DNA from: Clostridiaceae bacterium
Lineage (GTDB): Bacteria; Bacillota; Clostridia; DSM-8532
Reading direction: 5' to 3'
Length of the DNA: 41,011 nt
Assembly (NCBI GenBank): GCA_012719645.1
Contig: JAAXZX010000002.1
Location: 1 to 41,011, forward strand
Shown: one piece after another, positions 6,801 through 15,866 of the stretch
Position numbering within the stretch: the first letter of the stretch is position 1
Layout of the letters: each line of letters begins with the position of its first letter
Made by a program: the position numbers and the translations under genes
The notes under the pieces: generated by a model
Database searches by the model: none
What the model was told of the DNA's origin: nothing
What the model saw: the letters and a program-made list of their open reading frames with translations, nothing else

Positions 6801-7514
6801 ATGCTAAAGGTCAGGAATTTGTCTAAAAGGTTTGATAAGGTGCAGGCTGTTGACGGTGTTTCCTTTGATGTGGAACCGGGTGAAATAGCTGTACTGCTCG
6901 GCCCGAACGGTGCGGGAAAGAGTACGACCATCAAATCCATCGCAGGCCTGCTTCGGTTTGAGGGACAGATCCATATAAACAATGTAAAGAACAAGGAAGT
7001 AGAAGCCAAACGAGCCTTTGGTTACATACCCGAATCCCCTGCCTTATATGAAAACCTGACAGTGTGGGAGCATCTGGAATTCATCGCGCGCGCCTACAGC
7101 CTCGGGGACTGGGAGGATGACGCCAACCGCCTCCTTGCAAGGTTCGAGATGGACGATAAAAAGGACAAGCTCGGAAAGGAACTGTCCAAGGGTATGCAGC
7201 AGAAGCTGAGTATATGCTGCGCTTTGTTGATCAGACCCAGGATGATCATGTTCGACGAGCCCATGATAGGGCTTGATCCAACAGCCATCAAGGAACTCAA
7301 GTCCATCTTCGTGGAACTGAAGGATTCGGGCTGCGCGGTACTGATCAGCACGCACCTCATCGACAGCGTTGACGAGGTCTGGGACAAGGTGCTCATAATG
7401 AACAAGGGCAAAATTGTCCTTATCCGCACGCGCAGCGAACTGGACAGCACGGGCGAGTCCCTGGAAAGGATATTCTTCGAGGTGATTGGCAGAAAAGAGG
7501 AGGGTGAAGGATGA
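6801..7514 (+). CDS. ABC transporter ATP-binding protein
   Basis: A 237-residue ABC ATPase. Walker A is Gly-Pro-Asn-Gly-Ala-Gly-Lys-Ser (34-41). The signature is Leu-Ser-Lys-Gly-Met-Gln-Gln-Lys near 127, and Walker B is Met-Ile-Met-Phe-Asp-Glu-Pro near 147. A Ser-Thr-His switch follows. It belongs to the CcmA/drug-exporter-like group and would energise the membrane protein encoded next. GGAGG at 6790-6794 abuts an ATG at 6795; the ATG at 6801 gives proper spacing and the family N-terminus, so it is chosen over that ATG and over a GTG at 6765. Its last four bases overlap the next start (ATGA). Confidence 0.92.
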   Translation: MLKVRNLSKRFDKVQAVDGVSFDVEPGEIAVLLGPNGAGKSTTIKSIAGLLRFEGQIHINNVKNKEVEAKRAFGYIPESPALYENLTVWEHLEFIARAYSLGDWEDDANRLLARFEMDDKKDKLGKELSKGMQQKLSICCALLIRPRMIMFDEPMIGLDPTAIKELKSIFVELKDSGCAVLISTHLIDSVDEVWDKVLIMNKGKIVLIRTRSELDSTGESLERIFFEVIGRKEEGEG

Positions 7515-9079
7515 GAGCCCTTCTTTTTCTGGTCGGGAAGAACCTGAAGAACATAATAAAATCTGCCTTCAAACGGCCCCTGACATTGATCGGCTACATA
7601 ATAGCCCTCTTATTCATTATTTTCGTCATCGTGGCGGCCTTCGCCATGCCCAGCGGCCTTGTGAGGATGTCTTCGCCGAAGCTCTTCAGGGGCATCATGA
7701 TGCTTGTATTTTCGTTCCTCTACTATACATCCCTGAAGATTGGCATCGAGAAGGGAAGCAGCTATTTCCGCATGGCCGATGTCAACATGGCCTTTACCTC
7801 GCCGCTGCACCCCAACCAGGTCCTGCTGTACGGGTTTATCAAGCAGCTGGGGGGAACACTGCTCCTTCTTGTCCTCGCCATGTGCCAGATTCCAAACCTG
7901 AAGAACAACTTCGCATTTGAGCCCCATGGCGTTCCAATGCTGCTGCTGGCGGTCGTGGTCTACACCTTGGCCTACCCTCTTATCAGCATGGTCATCTATT
8001 CCTGGACCTCGGTCAAAAAGGAAAGAAAGAAGCTGATGAAGCGCATCCTGGACGCAGCCGCCCTTACGGTGGTGCTCATATTTATTCTTGACCTGAGCCG
8101 GACCAGGAATTTCACCGAATCCCTGGGCAATGTCTTTGACAATCCGATCGTCCATTACTTTCCCGTTATCGGGTGGACCGGATCCATTGCCTCATCGGCT
8201 GTGAGCGCTTTCGACGCATCCTTCTATGTGGGTTCGGCAGGCATGCTGGTATTGATAATCGGCCTGTCCCTCCTGCTTTACAGGATGAAGCTGGACTATT
8301 ACGAGGATGTGCTGGAAGCCACCGAGTTTGCGGAGCAGGTTATCAAGGCCAAGCGCGAAGGTAAAAACGTGGCATTATACCTCAAGACCAGGAAGAATGT
8401 CCGCAGCGGTCTTTCGGGTCAGGGGGCAAAGGCGCTGTTTGCCAAAAACATCCTTGAAATCAGAAAAACCTCCATAGTTTTCTTCTTCGACAGGATGTCG
8501 GTAACGGTTATACTGTCATCGGTGATATTCAGGCTTATCATGCCGTCGGAGATCGGGAGTTTTTCACTGCTCATTATCCTTGCCTTCAGCGTATACATGA
8601 TGCTTCTCATACAATTGCAGGGCCGATGGGCAGCAGAGGTGGAGAAGCATTTCATATTCCTGATCCCTGCGTCTTCCTATGAGAAGTTGTTTTACGCGAC
8701 GCTTTCGGACCATGTGAAAAATCTGTCTGACGGGATAGTGCTCTTCACTCTTTCGGGCATCCTGTTCAACGCCGATATCCCGTCCATCCTGGCGAGCATC
8801 CTGTCCTATGTCGCCTTCGGCGCGGTGTTCGTGTATTCGGACGTCCTGGCAAGGCGCCTGTTCGGCCGCGCCCACAGCAAGAACCTGATACTCTTCGTCA
8901 AGATCCTCTTTTCCTTTGCCCTCATAATACCAGGCGTCATAGCCGCTGTAATTGCCGCTTCAATCACCGGGATCGAGCTTATGGCAATAGGCGCCGTGGG
9001 GGCCTGGGCTTTCGTGCTGGCTATCACCCTGTTCATCTTCTCAGGCGGCATATTCAACAATCTGGAAGCCGTGTCCTGA
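7511..9079 (+). CDS. Putative ABC exporter membrane subunit
   Basis: A 522-residue polytopic membrane protein with about 10-12 hydrophobic segments, starting with residues 24-46 (Ile-Gly-Tyr-Ile-Ile-Ala-Leu-Leu-Phe). It resembles the putative ABC exporter family found beside stand-alone ATPases in clostridia. A central cytosolic stretch (about 270-310) is rich in Lys and Arg. It overlaps the ATPase gene by 4 nt, so the two are translationally coupled and form one transporter. The substrate is unknown. A 9-bp hairpin overlaps its stop codon. Confidence 0.8.
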   Translation: MRALLFLVGKNLKNIIKSAFKRPLTLIGYIIALLFIIFVIVAAFAMPSGLVRMSSPKLFRGIMMLVFSFLYYTSLKIGIEKGSSYFRMADVNMAFTSPLHPNQVLLYGFIKQLGGTLLLLVLAMCQIPNLKNNFAFEPHGVPMLLLAVVVYTLAYPLISMVIYSWTSVKKERKKLMKRILDAAALTVVLIFILDLSRTRNFTESLGNVFDNPIVHYFPVIGWTGSIASSAVSAFDASFYVGSAGMLVLIIGLSLLLYRMKLDYYEDVLEATEFAEQVIKAKREGKNVALYLKTRKNVRSGLSGQGAKALFAKNILEIRKTSIVFFFDRMSVTVILSSVIFRLIMPSEIGSFSLLIILAFSVYMMLLIQLQGRWAAEVEKHFIFLIPASSYEKLFYATLSDHVKNLSDGIVLFTLSGILFNADIPSILASILSYVAFGAVFVYSDVLARRLFGRAHSKNLILFVKILFSFALIIPGVIAAVIAASITGIELMAIGAVGAWAFVLAITLFIFSGGIFNNLEAVS

Positions 9080-9097
9080 ACCGTACGTTTCAGGACA
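9072..9097 (+). other. Hairpin between the exporter and acetyltransferase genes
   Basis: TGTCCTGAA (9072-9080) pairs perfectly with TTCAGGACA (9089-9097) around an 8-nt loop. The stem includes the exporter stop codon (9077-9079) and ends just before the next ribosome site. There is no U-run, so an RNA-stability or coupling role is more likely than termination. Confidence 0.5.
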
Positions 9098-9110
9098 GAA
9101 AGAGGTGTTT

Positions 9111-9557
9111 ATGGTTATAACGAGATTCGCAGAGCCGGGGGATCTGGGCCAGATCATGGAACTCTACCGGATACTGATTCCCGATGACCTTAAAGAGGAT
9201 CCCGAGCGGCTTGAGAAGGTATGGAAGGATATCATGAGCCACCGGGACCGCTACCGCTACGTGGTGGCCGAGGAAGACGGCAGGCTGCTTTCCACGTGCA
9301 ATATCGTCATCGTACCCAACCTGACACGCTCCGCCAGGCCATACGCGGTGATCGAGAATGTGGTAACCCGTCCTGAGGCCAGGATGAGAGGACTTGGCAG
9401 GGCATGCCTGACAAAAGCCATTGAGTTCGCGAAGGAAAACGGCTGCTACAAGATTATGCTGCTCAGCGGCAGCAAAAGGCTGGATGCCCACAAATTCTAT
9501 GAAAGCCTGGGTTTCAGCGGGGATAAGAAAAAGGGCTTCGTGATAGAATACCTGTGA
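9111..9557 (+). CDS. GNAT-family N-acetyltransferase
   Basis: A 148-residue acyl-CoA N-acyltransferase. The acetyl-CoA-binding motif A is visible as Glu-Ala-Arg-Met-Arg-Gly-Leu-Gly-Arg-Ala (about 85-94), preceded by the beta-4 strand Ala-Val-Ile-Glu-Asn-Val-Val. The C-terminal Ala-His-Lys-Phe-Tyr-Glu-Ser-Leu-Gly-Phe is the typical motif B end. The acceptor amine is unknown. A GTG at 9105 lies within the ribosome site AGAGGTG, so the ATG at 9111 is used. It is the last gene of the plus-strand run and converges with the glycosyltransferase gene. Confidence 0.88.
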   Translation: MVITRFAEPGDLGQIMELYRILIPDDLKEDPERLEKVWKDIMSHRDRYRYVVAEEDGRLLSTCNIVIVPNLTRSARPYAVIENVVTRPEARMRGLGRACLTKAIEFAKENGCYKIMLLSGSKRLDAHKFYESLGFSGDKKKGFVIEYL

Positions 9558-9603
9558 TGGTGATCCCCGGTAATTTGCCCGGTAATACATCATAGTCAGG
9601 GGG

Positions 9604-10713
9604 TTATACGCACTCCCTGTAAACTTGCCGGGTTTTTTCGATCATGGCGTTAATGGAGAAATCTTTCCTTACTGCTTCCAGACCGTTTCTTCCGTATTCT
9701 TCCCTCAACCGGCTGCTTTCAAACAGAAGTCTCATGGCATTTGCCATGCCTTCCTCATCGCCATATTCTACCCGGATTCCGCATTTGTTTTCATCATTGA
9801 CGATTTCGCCAGTTCCGCCCACATCTGTGGTTATAACGGGCAGCGAGCAGGCCATGGCCTCAAGAATGGAGATACCAAAGGCCTCATACCGGGAGTGGCA
9901 GATATAGATATCGCTTCCCTTTAGTATGTTTCTTACGTCGCTCCGGAAGCCTGCAAATATTATATGGTCTGATATCCCCAGCTCCGAGGCCAGGTTTTTG
10001 CATTCCTCAAGGGTTTCGCCGTCGCCCACAAGCAGGAAGACGGGTTTTCTTCCGGAAAATACTGTGCCATGGGTTTGCAGCAGTCTTGCAATGGCCCGGA
10101 TGAGAAAGCTGTGCCCTTTTTCAGGGCTGAACCTGGCTATGGATACGACCACAAGGCTGTCACTGCTGATACCCAGTTCCTCCCTGATGCCGGATGAGAC
10201 TTCTTCAGTATAATAATCCACATCCACGCCGTTATGGATTACGCCTATATGCTGCGGCCGCATACCCTGCTCAACCAGGAAGCGTTCCGCGGCATGGCTT
10301 ACGGCAATGGTCCTGGTATTATTGAAGGAAAGAAGCTTATTGAGAATTTTGTCCGCAGGATGGCCCGCATGGGTCATATGGCATGTGTTTACAACATATA
10401 CCCTGCTCCCGAACAGCCGGGATATCAAAGCGATGTAGAATTCTCTAAGAAACTGGGTATGTACGATATCTATATTGAGTTTCCGGCAGAGTCCGGCAAG
10501 GGCCAGGGCCGCCTTCAGATCAAACCGGCTTTTCATTTCCAGTCTGAAGACAGGGATTCCCATTTCCCTCATACGGTCTGCCAGGGGACCCTCTTCATTG
10601 TATGCGAAAAAAACCTCCGCCCCGGATCCGTTCAGTTTCCGTGCAAGAGAGTCGACATATCGTTCTGTGCCGCCTTTCCCCGCATGATTGATAAGATATA
10701 GTATCCTCAACAT
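9604..10713 (-). CDS. Glycosyltransferase family 4
   Basis: A 369-residue GT-B-fold retaining glycosyltransferase. The N-terminal domain starts with Leu-Tyr-Leu-Ile-Asn-His-Ala-Gly-Lys-Gly-Gly-Thr-Glu-Arg, the acceptor-side glycine loop. The C-terminal domain has Ser-Ile-Ala-Arg-Phe-Ser-Pro-Glu-Lys-Gly and the nucleotide-sugar-binding Glu-Ala-Phe-Gly-Ile-Ser-Ile-Leu-Glu-Ala (EX7E) motif. It probably transfers a sugar from a nucleotide donor during surface glycan synthesis, given its neighbours. GGGGT sits 6 nt from the ATG at 10713 but only 0-1 nt from another ATG at 10719, so the shorter start is preferred. It is divergent from the DUF4330 gene. Confidence 0.9.
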   Translation of the reverse strand: MLRILYLINHAGKGGTERYVDSLARKLNGSGAEVFFAYNEEGPLADRMREMGIPVFRLEMKSRFDLKAALALAGLCRKLNIDIVHTQFLREFYIALISRLFGSRVYVVNTCHMTHAGHPADKILNKLLSFNNTRTIAVSHAAERFLVEQGMRPQHIGVIHNGVDVDYYTEEVSSGIREELGISSDSLVVVSIARFSPEKGHSFLIRAIARLLQTHGTVFSGRKPVFLLVGDGETLEECKNLASELGISDHIIFAGFRSDVRNILKGSDIYICHSRYEAFGISILEAMACSLPVITTDVGGTGEIVNDENKCGIRVEYGDEEGMANAMRLLFESSRLREEYGRNGLEAVRKDFSINAMIEKTRQVYRECV

Positions 10714-10731
10714 TTCCATACCCCGTGTTTA

Positions 10732-10746
10732 GCCGGCAAGGCCGGC
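10732..10746 (-). other. GC hairpin just upstream of the glycosyltransferase start
   Basis: GCCGGC (10732-10737) and GCCGGC (10741-10746) form a 6-bp all-GC stem with a 3-nt loop, about 20 nt before the glycosyltransferase start codon. Its position could dampen translation or protect the 5' end of the message. Confidence 0.35.
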
Positions 10747-10821
10747 AGGTTCTCTTACCATAAATGTAACATCCTGCTGTCAGCGCAATCAAGGCTAATA
10801 TTTGGAGACTTCAGGCTGTTG

Positions 10822-10846
10822 GCCTGCAGCAGTATGCCCTGCAGGC
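10822..10846. other. Perfect 8-bp inverted repeat in the divergent region
   Basis: GCCTGCAG (10822-10829) and CTGCAGGC (10839-10846) with a 9-nt loop. It lies in the 300-nt gap between the divergent glycosyltransferase and DUF4330 genes. It could be a hairpin in the glycosyltransferase leader or an operator; nothing else decides. Confidence 0.35.
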
Positions 10847-10900
10847 GGTATCTTGTCTTTGCTGTCCAGGTTAACGCACTGTTAAGAATATATTAAATGC

Positions 10901-10956
10901 TTGATCTCACTCGGTTTATATGCGTATAATGATTTAAGCCGAGTAGGTTTTACTCG
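10901..10956 (+). promoter_or_regulatory. Promoter with flanking inverted repeats for the DUF4330/ligase operon
   Basis: TTGATC (10901-10906) and TATAAT (10925-10930) are separated by 18 nt. ACTCGG (10909-10914) and CCGAGT (10939-10944) flank the -10 symmetrically (9 of 10 bases if extended inward). CGAGTA (10940-10945) also pairs with TACTCG (10951-10956), so the likely 5' end of the message (about 10937) can fold into a hairpin. The first repeat could be an operator covering the -10. Confidence 0.5.
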
Positions 10957-11012
10957 CCTCAGAACGGCTGATTCACGCTCTACCCATAAACCTGGACAAA
11001 GGGGTTGTCTCC

Positions 11013-11501
11013 ATGATTATTGATGACAAAGGCAGATTATTCAAGAAGATCAATCTAATCGATCTGATCATTATTCTTATCATTCTGGCTGCTGGTATTT
11101 TTCTATACAACAAGTTCGGAAAGGCGAGGATCGTTACCCCCCTTGCGAAGCAGGAGCCTGTCGCGATTACATTTATTATCGAAAGCCTTCCTGAGTATGC
11201 CGCGGACAATGTCGAGATGGACGATCCGGTTACCGACAGGGTGACGTCCGCGTACCTGGGCAAGGTTACAAAAATCGAAAAGAAGCCCGACATGACCTTT
11301 GGCGTTGATAACGAGGGAAAGGTTGTGCGCTCTTCAAAAGAAGGTTACTGTTCGCTGGAGTTCACAGTCGAGGGTACCGGGGTCTTCAGCGGCAAGGTTG
11401 TGAATATCGGAAACACCAACTACTATGTCTTCCGGGAAACCACTTTATACGTGGGTGATACCATGCTGTTCACCAGGATTAAGGATATTGAAAAGAAATA
11501 G
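11013..11501 (+). CDS. DUF4330 membrane-anchored protein
   Basis: A 162-residue protein matching DUF4330. Residues 14-34 form one transmembrane segment (Leu-Ile-Asp-Leu-Ile-Ile-Ile-Leu-Ile-Ile-Leu). A beta-rich extracytoplasmic domain of about 125 residues follows. Function is unknown. It sits 11 nt upstream of the O-antigen-ligase-like gene, and the pair is probably co-transcribed from the promoter at 10901-10930. The coupling suggests a role in surface polysaccharide assembly. AAAGGGG about 8 nt before the ATG supports the start. Confidence 0.75.
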   Translation: MIIDDKGRLFKKINLIDLIIILIILAAGIFLYNKFGKARIVTPLAKQEPVAITFIIESLPEYAADNVEMDDPVTDRVTSAYLGKVTKIEKKPDMTFGVDNEGKVVRSSKEGYCSLEFTVEGTGVFSGKVVNIGNTNYYVFRETTLYVGDTMLFTRIKDIEKK

Positions 11502-11512
11502 GGAGATCAGTC

Positions 11513-13057
11513 TTGTTCGAGAGTAGTGTTATCGTACAATGGCTTAACAGGCCTGTCAGATATATCATAAAGCTCTGGAAAGATAGCCTGACCTGCAGGT
11601 TGATTGTCCGGTTTTCGTCCTGGTTTATGAATGTCTGGAACAACAGCTTTATTGTCAACTGGTGCAGAAAGGACGGAGCTTTGGTTGGCATGTGGGAACA
11701 CAGCGCTGTATTACGGTTCACGGACTGGTTGTTCAACCTTGTCCCGGAACTTCTGGGAAGGTTGTATACCCGCCTGAAGCAGTGGTTCCAGGCAAGCCTG
11801 CTGTATAAATTGCTGAGCTTCCTTGCCGGACATGTGCCTGAGCTGACCGCCATGTTTGTCCTGGCTTCCTTCATGATACCCTTTTCCCACTGGAACAACC
11901 GGTACAGCACCCTGGCGGCAGTAGTCCTTTTCGGTCTTTTCCTGATCAGGACAATGGGAGACAGGAGCGCCAGGTTTGCTGTCAAGGCCATGGACCTGTT
12001 TTTATTCCTGTTCCTGCTGTCGATCCTGCTGGCCCAGGTCTTTTCAACGCATCCATCCCTCAGCCTTCGTTTCATAGCCTTTTACGGCACCGATTTTCTG
12101 CTGATGCTCATATTGATCAGCACTATCAGGACAAAGGAACAGCTATCTACAGTCCTGGAGATCATTATGATCGGGGTTGCGATTTCCGGCCTGTACGGTC
12201 TCTACCAGGGTATAGTAGGCGTTCCGGTCATCCAGGCCCAGGTAGACGTGGACCTTAATGAAGGCATGCCCGGGCGTGTATACTCTGTTTTCGGAAACAG
12301 CAATATCTTCGCCCAGGTCATCGTCATGTTCATTCCTTTCTTTCCTGCCATCGCTCTCAGCGCCAGGGGATGGCAGAAAAAAGCACTGTTTGGGCTGGCT
12401 GCCCTGCCTTCGTTGGTTGCCCTTCTGATGACGTATTCCAGATCAGGATATGTCGGCTTGGCGGTGGCAGTCGTTGTTTTCATATTCCTTGTCAGGAAGA
12501 GCCTTATCCCGCTGTTTGCGGTACTCGGCATCCTGGCTGTGCCTTTTCTTCCCGATACCGTCCTGCGCAGAATATCCACCATCACAAATCTGGAGGACAC
12601 ATCCATAAAATACAGGTTTGAAATCTGGGAAACCATATGGCCGGCCGTTAGAGATTTCTGGCATACCGGCATCGGCCTTGGGAGCGATGCTGTAAAAAGG
12701 GTCGCCGAGAACTATGAAATAGTCACAAAGAGTACTCCTCTTCACGCCCATAACCTCTATCTCCAGATTATACTTGAGACCGGCATAGTTGGACTGTTGT
12801 CCTTCCTGGGCTGGATGGTGCGCACAATTAAAAAATCCCTGCGCATCATATTCGGCGAGGATGCTGATCCGTACCTGCAGAATGTATTGAAGGCCGGTGT
12901 TTCGGGACTTATGGGCTTGCTGGTTATAGCGCTGGTGGAGTATGTGTGGTATTATCCCCGGGCCATGATGCTTTTCTGGGTTTTTATGGGCCTCATAATA
13001 ACTGCCTTCAGGCTGGCTGCCCGGAAAGATGGGGAAAGGCTGCAGGAGGATGCATGA
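11513..13057 (+). CDS. O-antigen ligase/polymerase-family membrane protein
   Basis: A 514-residue integral membrane protein of the Wzy/WaaL group, with 10-12 hydrophobic segments from residue 109 on. The characteristic periplasmic-type loop has Tyr-Arg-Phe-Glu-Ile-Trp near 366, and His-Ala-His-Asn-Leu-Tyr-Leu-Gln near 415. These features are shared by enzymes that polymerise or ligate undecaprenyl-linked glycans on the outer face of the membrane. The first ~100 residues are an unusual amphipathic Trp-rich extension with several basic residues. TTG start at 11513; the ribosome site GGGAGAT overlaps the DUF4330 stop. It converges with the pyruvyltransferase-family gene, 16 nt apart. Confidence 0.85.
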   Translation: MFESSVIVQWLNRPVRYIIKLWKDSLTCRLIVRFSSWFMNVWNNSFIVNWCRKDGALVGMWEHSAVLRFTDWLFNLVPELLGRLYTRLKQWFQASLLYKLLSFLAGHVPELTAMFVLASFMIPFSHWNNRYSTLAAVVLFGLFLIRTMGDRSARFAVKAMDLFLFLFLLSILLAQVFSTHPSLSLRFIAFYGTDFLLMLILISTIRTKEQLSTVLEIIMIGVAISGLYGLYQGIVGVPVIQAQVDVDLNEGMPGRVYSVFGNSNIFAQVIVMFIPFFPAIALSARGWQKKALFGLAALPSLVALLMTYSRSGYVGLAVAVVVFIFLVRKSLIPLFAVLGILAVPFLPDTVLRRISTITNLEDTSIKYRFEIWETIWPAVRDFWHTGIGLGSDAVKRVAENYEIVTKSTPLHAHNLYLQIILETGIVGLLSFLGWMVRTIKKSLRIIFGEDADPYLQNVLKAGVSGLMGLLVIALVEYVWYYPRAMMLFWVFMGLIITAFRLAARKDGERLQEDA

Positions 13058-13073
13058 AACTGCACATGACGCT

Positions 13074-14201
13074 TCACGCCTGTTCAAGGGCCTTTCTCAG
13101 GTAGTCAAGCGATTTTTGCCTTTCCTGTCCGAGTTTTTCCATAACCGAGTGATAATCGATAGCCGGCTCAAACCTTTCCGACATGGATTGGCACTGTGAT
13201 GACGCAATTAGTCGGTCTGTCAGCCCCAGCCTGGCAAGAAGGCTGAACAGGCGCGAACCGTCCGGCTGCCGTTTCGCTTTGACGCTGTTCTCAAAGCAGC
13301 AGAACCCCTTTCTGAAAAGTATGGAGAAAACAGTGCCATGGAATGAATTGGTGCATACAAAGGCTGAATTCCTTATAAGCCCCAGGAATTCCCTTGGCCC
13401 GGCGTCATAGACACGGGCTGCCGCTCCGGGAATGGATTTCCTGGAGCCGCAGAGCATGACCACAGGGAGTTTCAGCTTACTGGAGATCCATTGGATAGAA
13501 TCCGAAAAAGGCGTGGGATCTGATATAAAATAACAGAGTATGCAGGGCGTGTCCCGCATTTCATTGGAGCAGACCTGCAGCCAGTCAGATTCATCAAGAA
13601 GCATGGTAGGGTCGAGAACTACTTCAGCCTCCCTGCCGGTTAGCTTTCGGATGATTTCAGAACCTGACTGCTCCCTTGCCGATAATGCGCTGAAACCTGA
13701 CAGGTATTCCCTGAGACTTGTCGCATAGGGTTCGGGAATATCGGACAGGCCAAAGCTCGGGGCATAGGCTATCCTTTTTTTCTCACCGGCGAAAGGCATG
13801 AAAAAAGCCGGATCAAGGCCTGCCGGTCTGAAGATCATGGGATTCCATATCTGGTCGCTTCCGCACAAATAGCTGTTATAAACCGGTGGGTCCGCCAGGA
13901 GGTCATCAATGCTCATGTAACGCTTCCCGCCGAGCTTCATGTTCTCATTTACAAAGCTGTTGAACCGCTGATGCCTCCTCCTGAAGGAGGGGAGGCGGAA
14001 TAGGGTATGAATATTGGATAGTATGGCGCCGGGTGATGCTCCTTTCTTGAAGAGGCTGCTCCCCTCGATCGTGTCAGGACGGACATAATCTATGATTTCG
14101 CAGGGAAAACCAAGCTTTTCCACGGCTTTCTGCAGGGCGTAAGCCTGGAGCTGGGCCCCGTAATGGTGGGCATAATGAAATGTGATCAGGCCAACATTCA
14201 T
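13074..14201 (-). CDS. Polysaccharide pyruvyl transferase family protein
   Basis: A 375-residue member of the PS_pyruv_trans family (GT-B-like, PEP-dependent ketal pyruvyltransferases). The N-terminus has Phe-His-Tyr-Ala-His-His-Tyr-Gly-Ala-Gln-Leu-Gln-Ala-Tyr. Later come Tyr-Leu-Cys-Gly-Ser-Asp-Gln-Ile-Trp-Asn-Pro and the C-terminal Thr-Asn-Ser-Phe-His-Gly-Thr-Val-Phe-Ser, all typical of this family. It may add pyruvate ketals to a surface glycan. It is the last gene of a three-gene minus-strand set with the flippase and the FrhB-like protein, a combination seen in other exopolysaccharide loci. It differs from classical CsaB. The start has only a weak ribosome site (AAGTGGAT). Confidence 0.88.
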   Translation of the reverse strand: MNVGLITFHYAHHYGAQLQAYALQKAVEKLGFPCEIIDYVRPDTIEGSSLFKKGASPGAILSNIHTLFRLPSFRRRHQRFNSFVNENMKLGGKRYMSIDDLLADPPVYNSYLCGSDQIWNPMIFRPAGLDPAFFMPFAGEKKRIAYAPSFGLSDIPEPYATSLREYLSGFSALSAREQSGSEIIRKLTGREAEVVLDPTMLLDESDWLQVCSNEMRDTPCILCYFISDPTPFSDSIQWISSKLKLPVVMLCGSRKSIPGAAARVYDAGPREFLGLIRNSAFVCTNSFHGTVFSILFRKGFCCFENSVKAKRQPDGSRLFSLLARLGLTDRLIASSQCQSMSERFEPAIDYHSVMEKLGQERQKSLDYLRKALEQA

Positions 14202-14291
14202 ATCGATCCACTTAACCTTTCCGCGACGACCCGGCCATTGCCCGGGGGGCCTTAAAGCCTCCGCCTTCGGGTTTTTACCTGGGCTATGCAG

Positions 14292-15821
14292 TCATGCCGT
14301 CTTCCCTCGGGAGAGCATCCCGCGCACCCTGTTAAGGATATCCCGCGCCGTTTTCCTTTCCATGATAACATTTCCCGCCGCAAACACAAACAGGCACCAC
14401 AGGCCCGTAGGAATAGCCCAGAGGAGCCACCCGAGGTACCCATCCGGTGTCCTGTACATGATATTCAGGAAATACAGCGGCGGGAATATGCTGGCGGCAA
14501 ACAGGACGAGCATCCGGGCCAGGCGCCTGACGGTCATCATAATGGGCAATTTTGTCAACACCCTGGGTATGAATATGACCAGGTCTATTGTCCTGTAAAG
14601 GTTGGACACCACCGAGCCCAGCAGCACGCCAGCAATCCCCAAACCGGGGGCCAGGGCAACCGATACAGCTATGTTGATGATTGCCTGGGCCAGGGTCTGG
14701 TACCTGGTTTCCTTATACAGTCCGGCTGATATCACCAGCATGCCCTGCGGAGTCTTGGTATTGTAAAGTATGCCGGAAAGCACAAAGAGCAGGCCGATCT
14801 CCGGCCGGATATAGTTGACGTCGGTCATATTCATGGTATAAACGCGGATAAACGGCATGATGAGAATGGCTGCGCAGGCGTATGCCCAGCCCAGGAGGGC
14901 GTAATAGAGGTACTCATATTGCTTATATGCCTTCTGGAAGGTTTCTTTCTCGTTCCTTACCAGCATATCGCCGAAAATAGCGGACAGGCCGTTATTGAAG
15001 GTGGAGAGGATGGAAAGGACACCGGCAAAAACCATGTTGTATACGGTATAGACGCTGCTCTCCTTAAGGCCGCATATAAAGGTGATTACCAGGAGAGGCG
15101 TCCCAACCGTAACCACCCCGAGGATTTGAAGGATCAGGGAATCCCAGCGCTTGTCCAGCGCCTTGATATCGGGTTTTGCGCTGAAGTCCAGGTTTTTGTA
15201 CCTGGTCCGGGCATAAACTACATATGCCAGCGTGCGGAAAATGAAACTGCTGAGGGAAAACAACCAGACCAGTACTATATTAAGGTGCATCCGGGCCAGG
15301 ACAATGATTATAGCGGCGTTTATTGACACGGCCATGGCGTTTATCAGGGAGATGACATAGCTTTTCTGGTCAGCGGTGAAAAGGGCTTTGTACTTGCCTA
15401 TGGCGAAGAACTCCAGTGAGCCCTGGACACCGATGATCAGGACCAGCATCCCAATGGTGAGCGTACTGATACCTTCCTTTTGTACAAAAGCGGGATAGAC
15501 AAACGTGCCTATCAGGACCAGCCCGGAGAAAATCAGCCCGGAGTAGTTATAAAGCCTGTTGGTGCCCGACAGTATGCCGTTGATCTTTTCCTGGTCATTG
15601 CAGGCCAGAGGCTTGTAAAGGGCATAAACCGCAGCGAATGCCAAGCCGCCTTCCACGACGCCAATATACTGGACAAACTGCCTGATGGAGTTCACAAGGC
15701 CGTTGGCAGCAGAACCGTACTCCAGTACAATGATCCGCGGAAGGATCAGATTGATGACCATGTTTACAACCTGGAGCAGCATGGCGCTGCTCGTATTGTA
15801 CACAGAAATCTTTGACCTCAA
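14292..15821 (-). CDS. Polysaccharide flippase (MOP/Wzx-type)
   Basis: A 509-residue polytopic membrane protein with about 14 hydrophobic segments. The beginning (Lys-Ile-Ser-Val-Tyr-Asn-Thr-Ser-Ser-Ala-Met-Leu-Leu-Gln-Val-Val-Asn) and the Pro-Arg-Ile-Ile-Val-Leu-Glu-Tyr-Gly loop match MOP-superfamily exporters of lipid-linked oligosaccharides. It would flip a glycan intermediate across the cytoplasmic membrane. The frame stays open to 15911, but GGAGGT at 15833-15828 is 6 nt before a TTG at 15821, where family similarity begins, so that start is chosen. The 102-nt gap to the upstream gene holds a large hairpin. Confidence 0.9.
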   Translation of the reverse strand: MRSKISVYNTSSAMLLQVVNMVINLILPRIIVLEYGSAANGLVNSIRQFVQYIGVVEGGLAFAAVYALYKPLACNDQEKINGILSGTNRLYNYSGLIFSGLVLIGTFVYPAFVQKEGISTLTIGMLVLIIGVQGSLEFFAIGKYKALFTADQKSYVISLINAMAVSINAAIIIVLARMHLNIVLVWLFSLSSFIFRTLAYVVYARTRYKNLDFSAKPDIKALDKRWDSLILQILGVVTVGTPLLVITFICGLKESSVYTVYNMVFAGVLSILSTFNNGLSAIFGDMLVRNEKETFQKAYKQYEYLYYALLGWAYACAAILIMPFIRVYTMNMTDVNYIRPEIGLLFVLSGILYNTKTPQGMLVISAGLYKETRYQTLAQAIINIAVSVALAPGLGIAGVLLGSVVSNLYRTIDLVIFIPRVLTKLPIMMTVRRLARMLVLFAASIFPPLYFLNIMYRTPDGYLGWLLWAIPTGLWCLFVFAAGNVIMERKTARDILNRVRGMLSRGKTA

Positions 15822-15866
15822 ACCCTTACCTCCATGGAAACGCTGAAACAGCGCCTTCTGGCAGGA

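Noticed and set aside
10234-10701. Plus-strand open frame of 155 codons opposite the glycosyltransferase
   Set aside because: It is the complement of a recognisable GT4 enzyme and has no supporting start signal.
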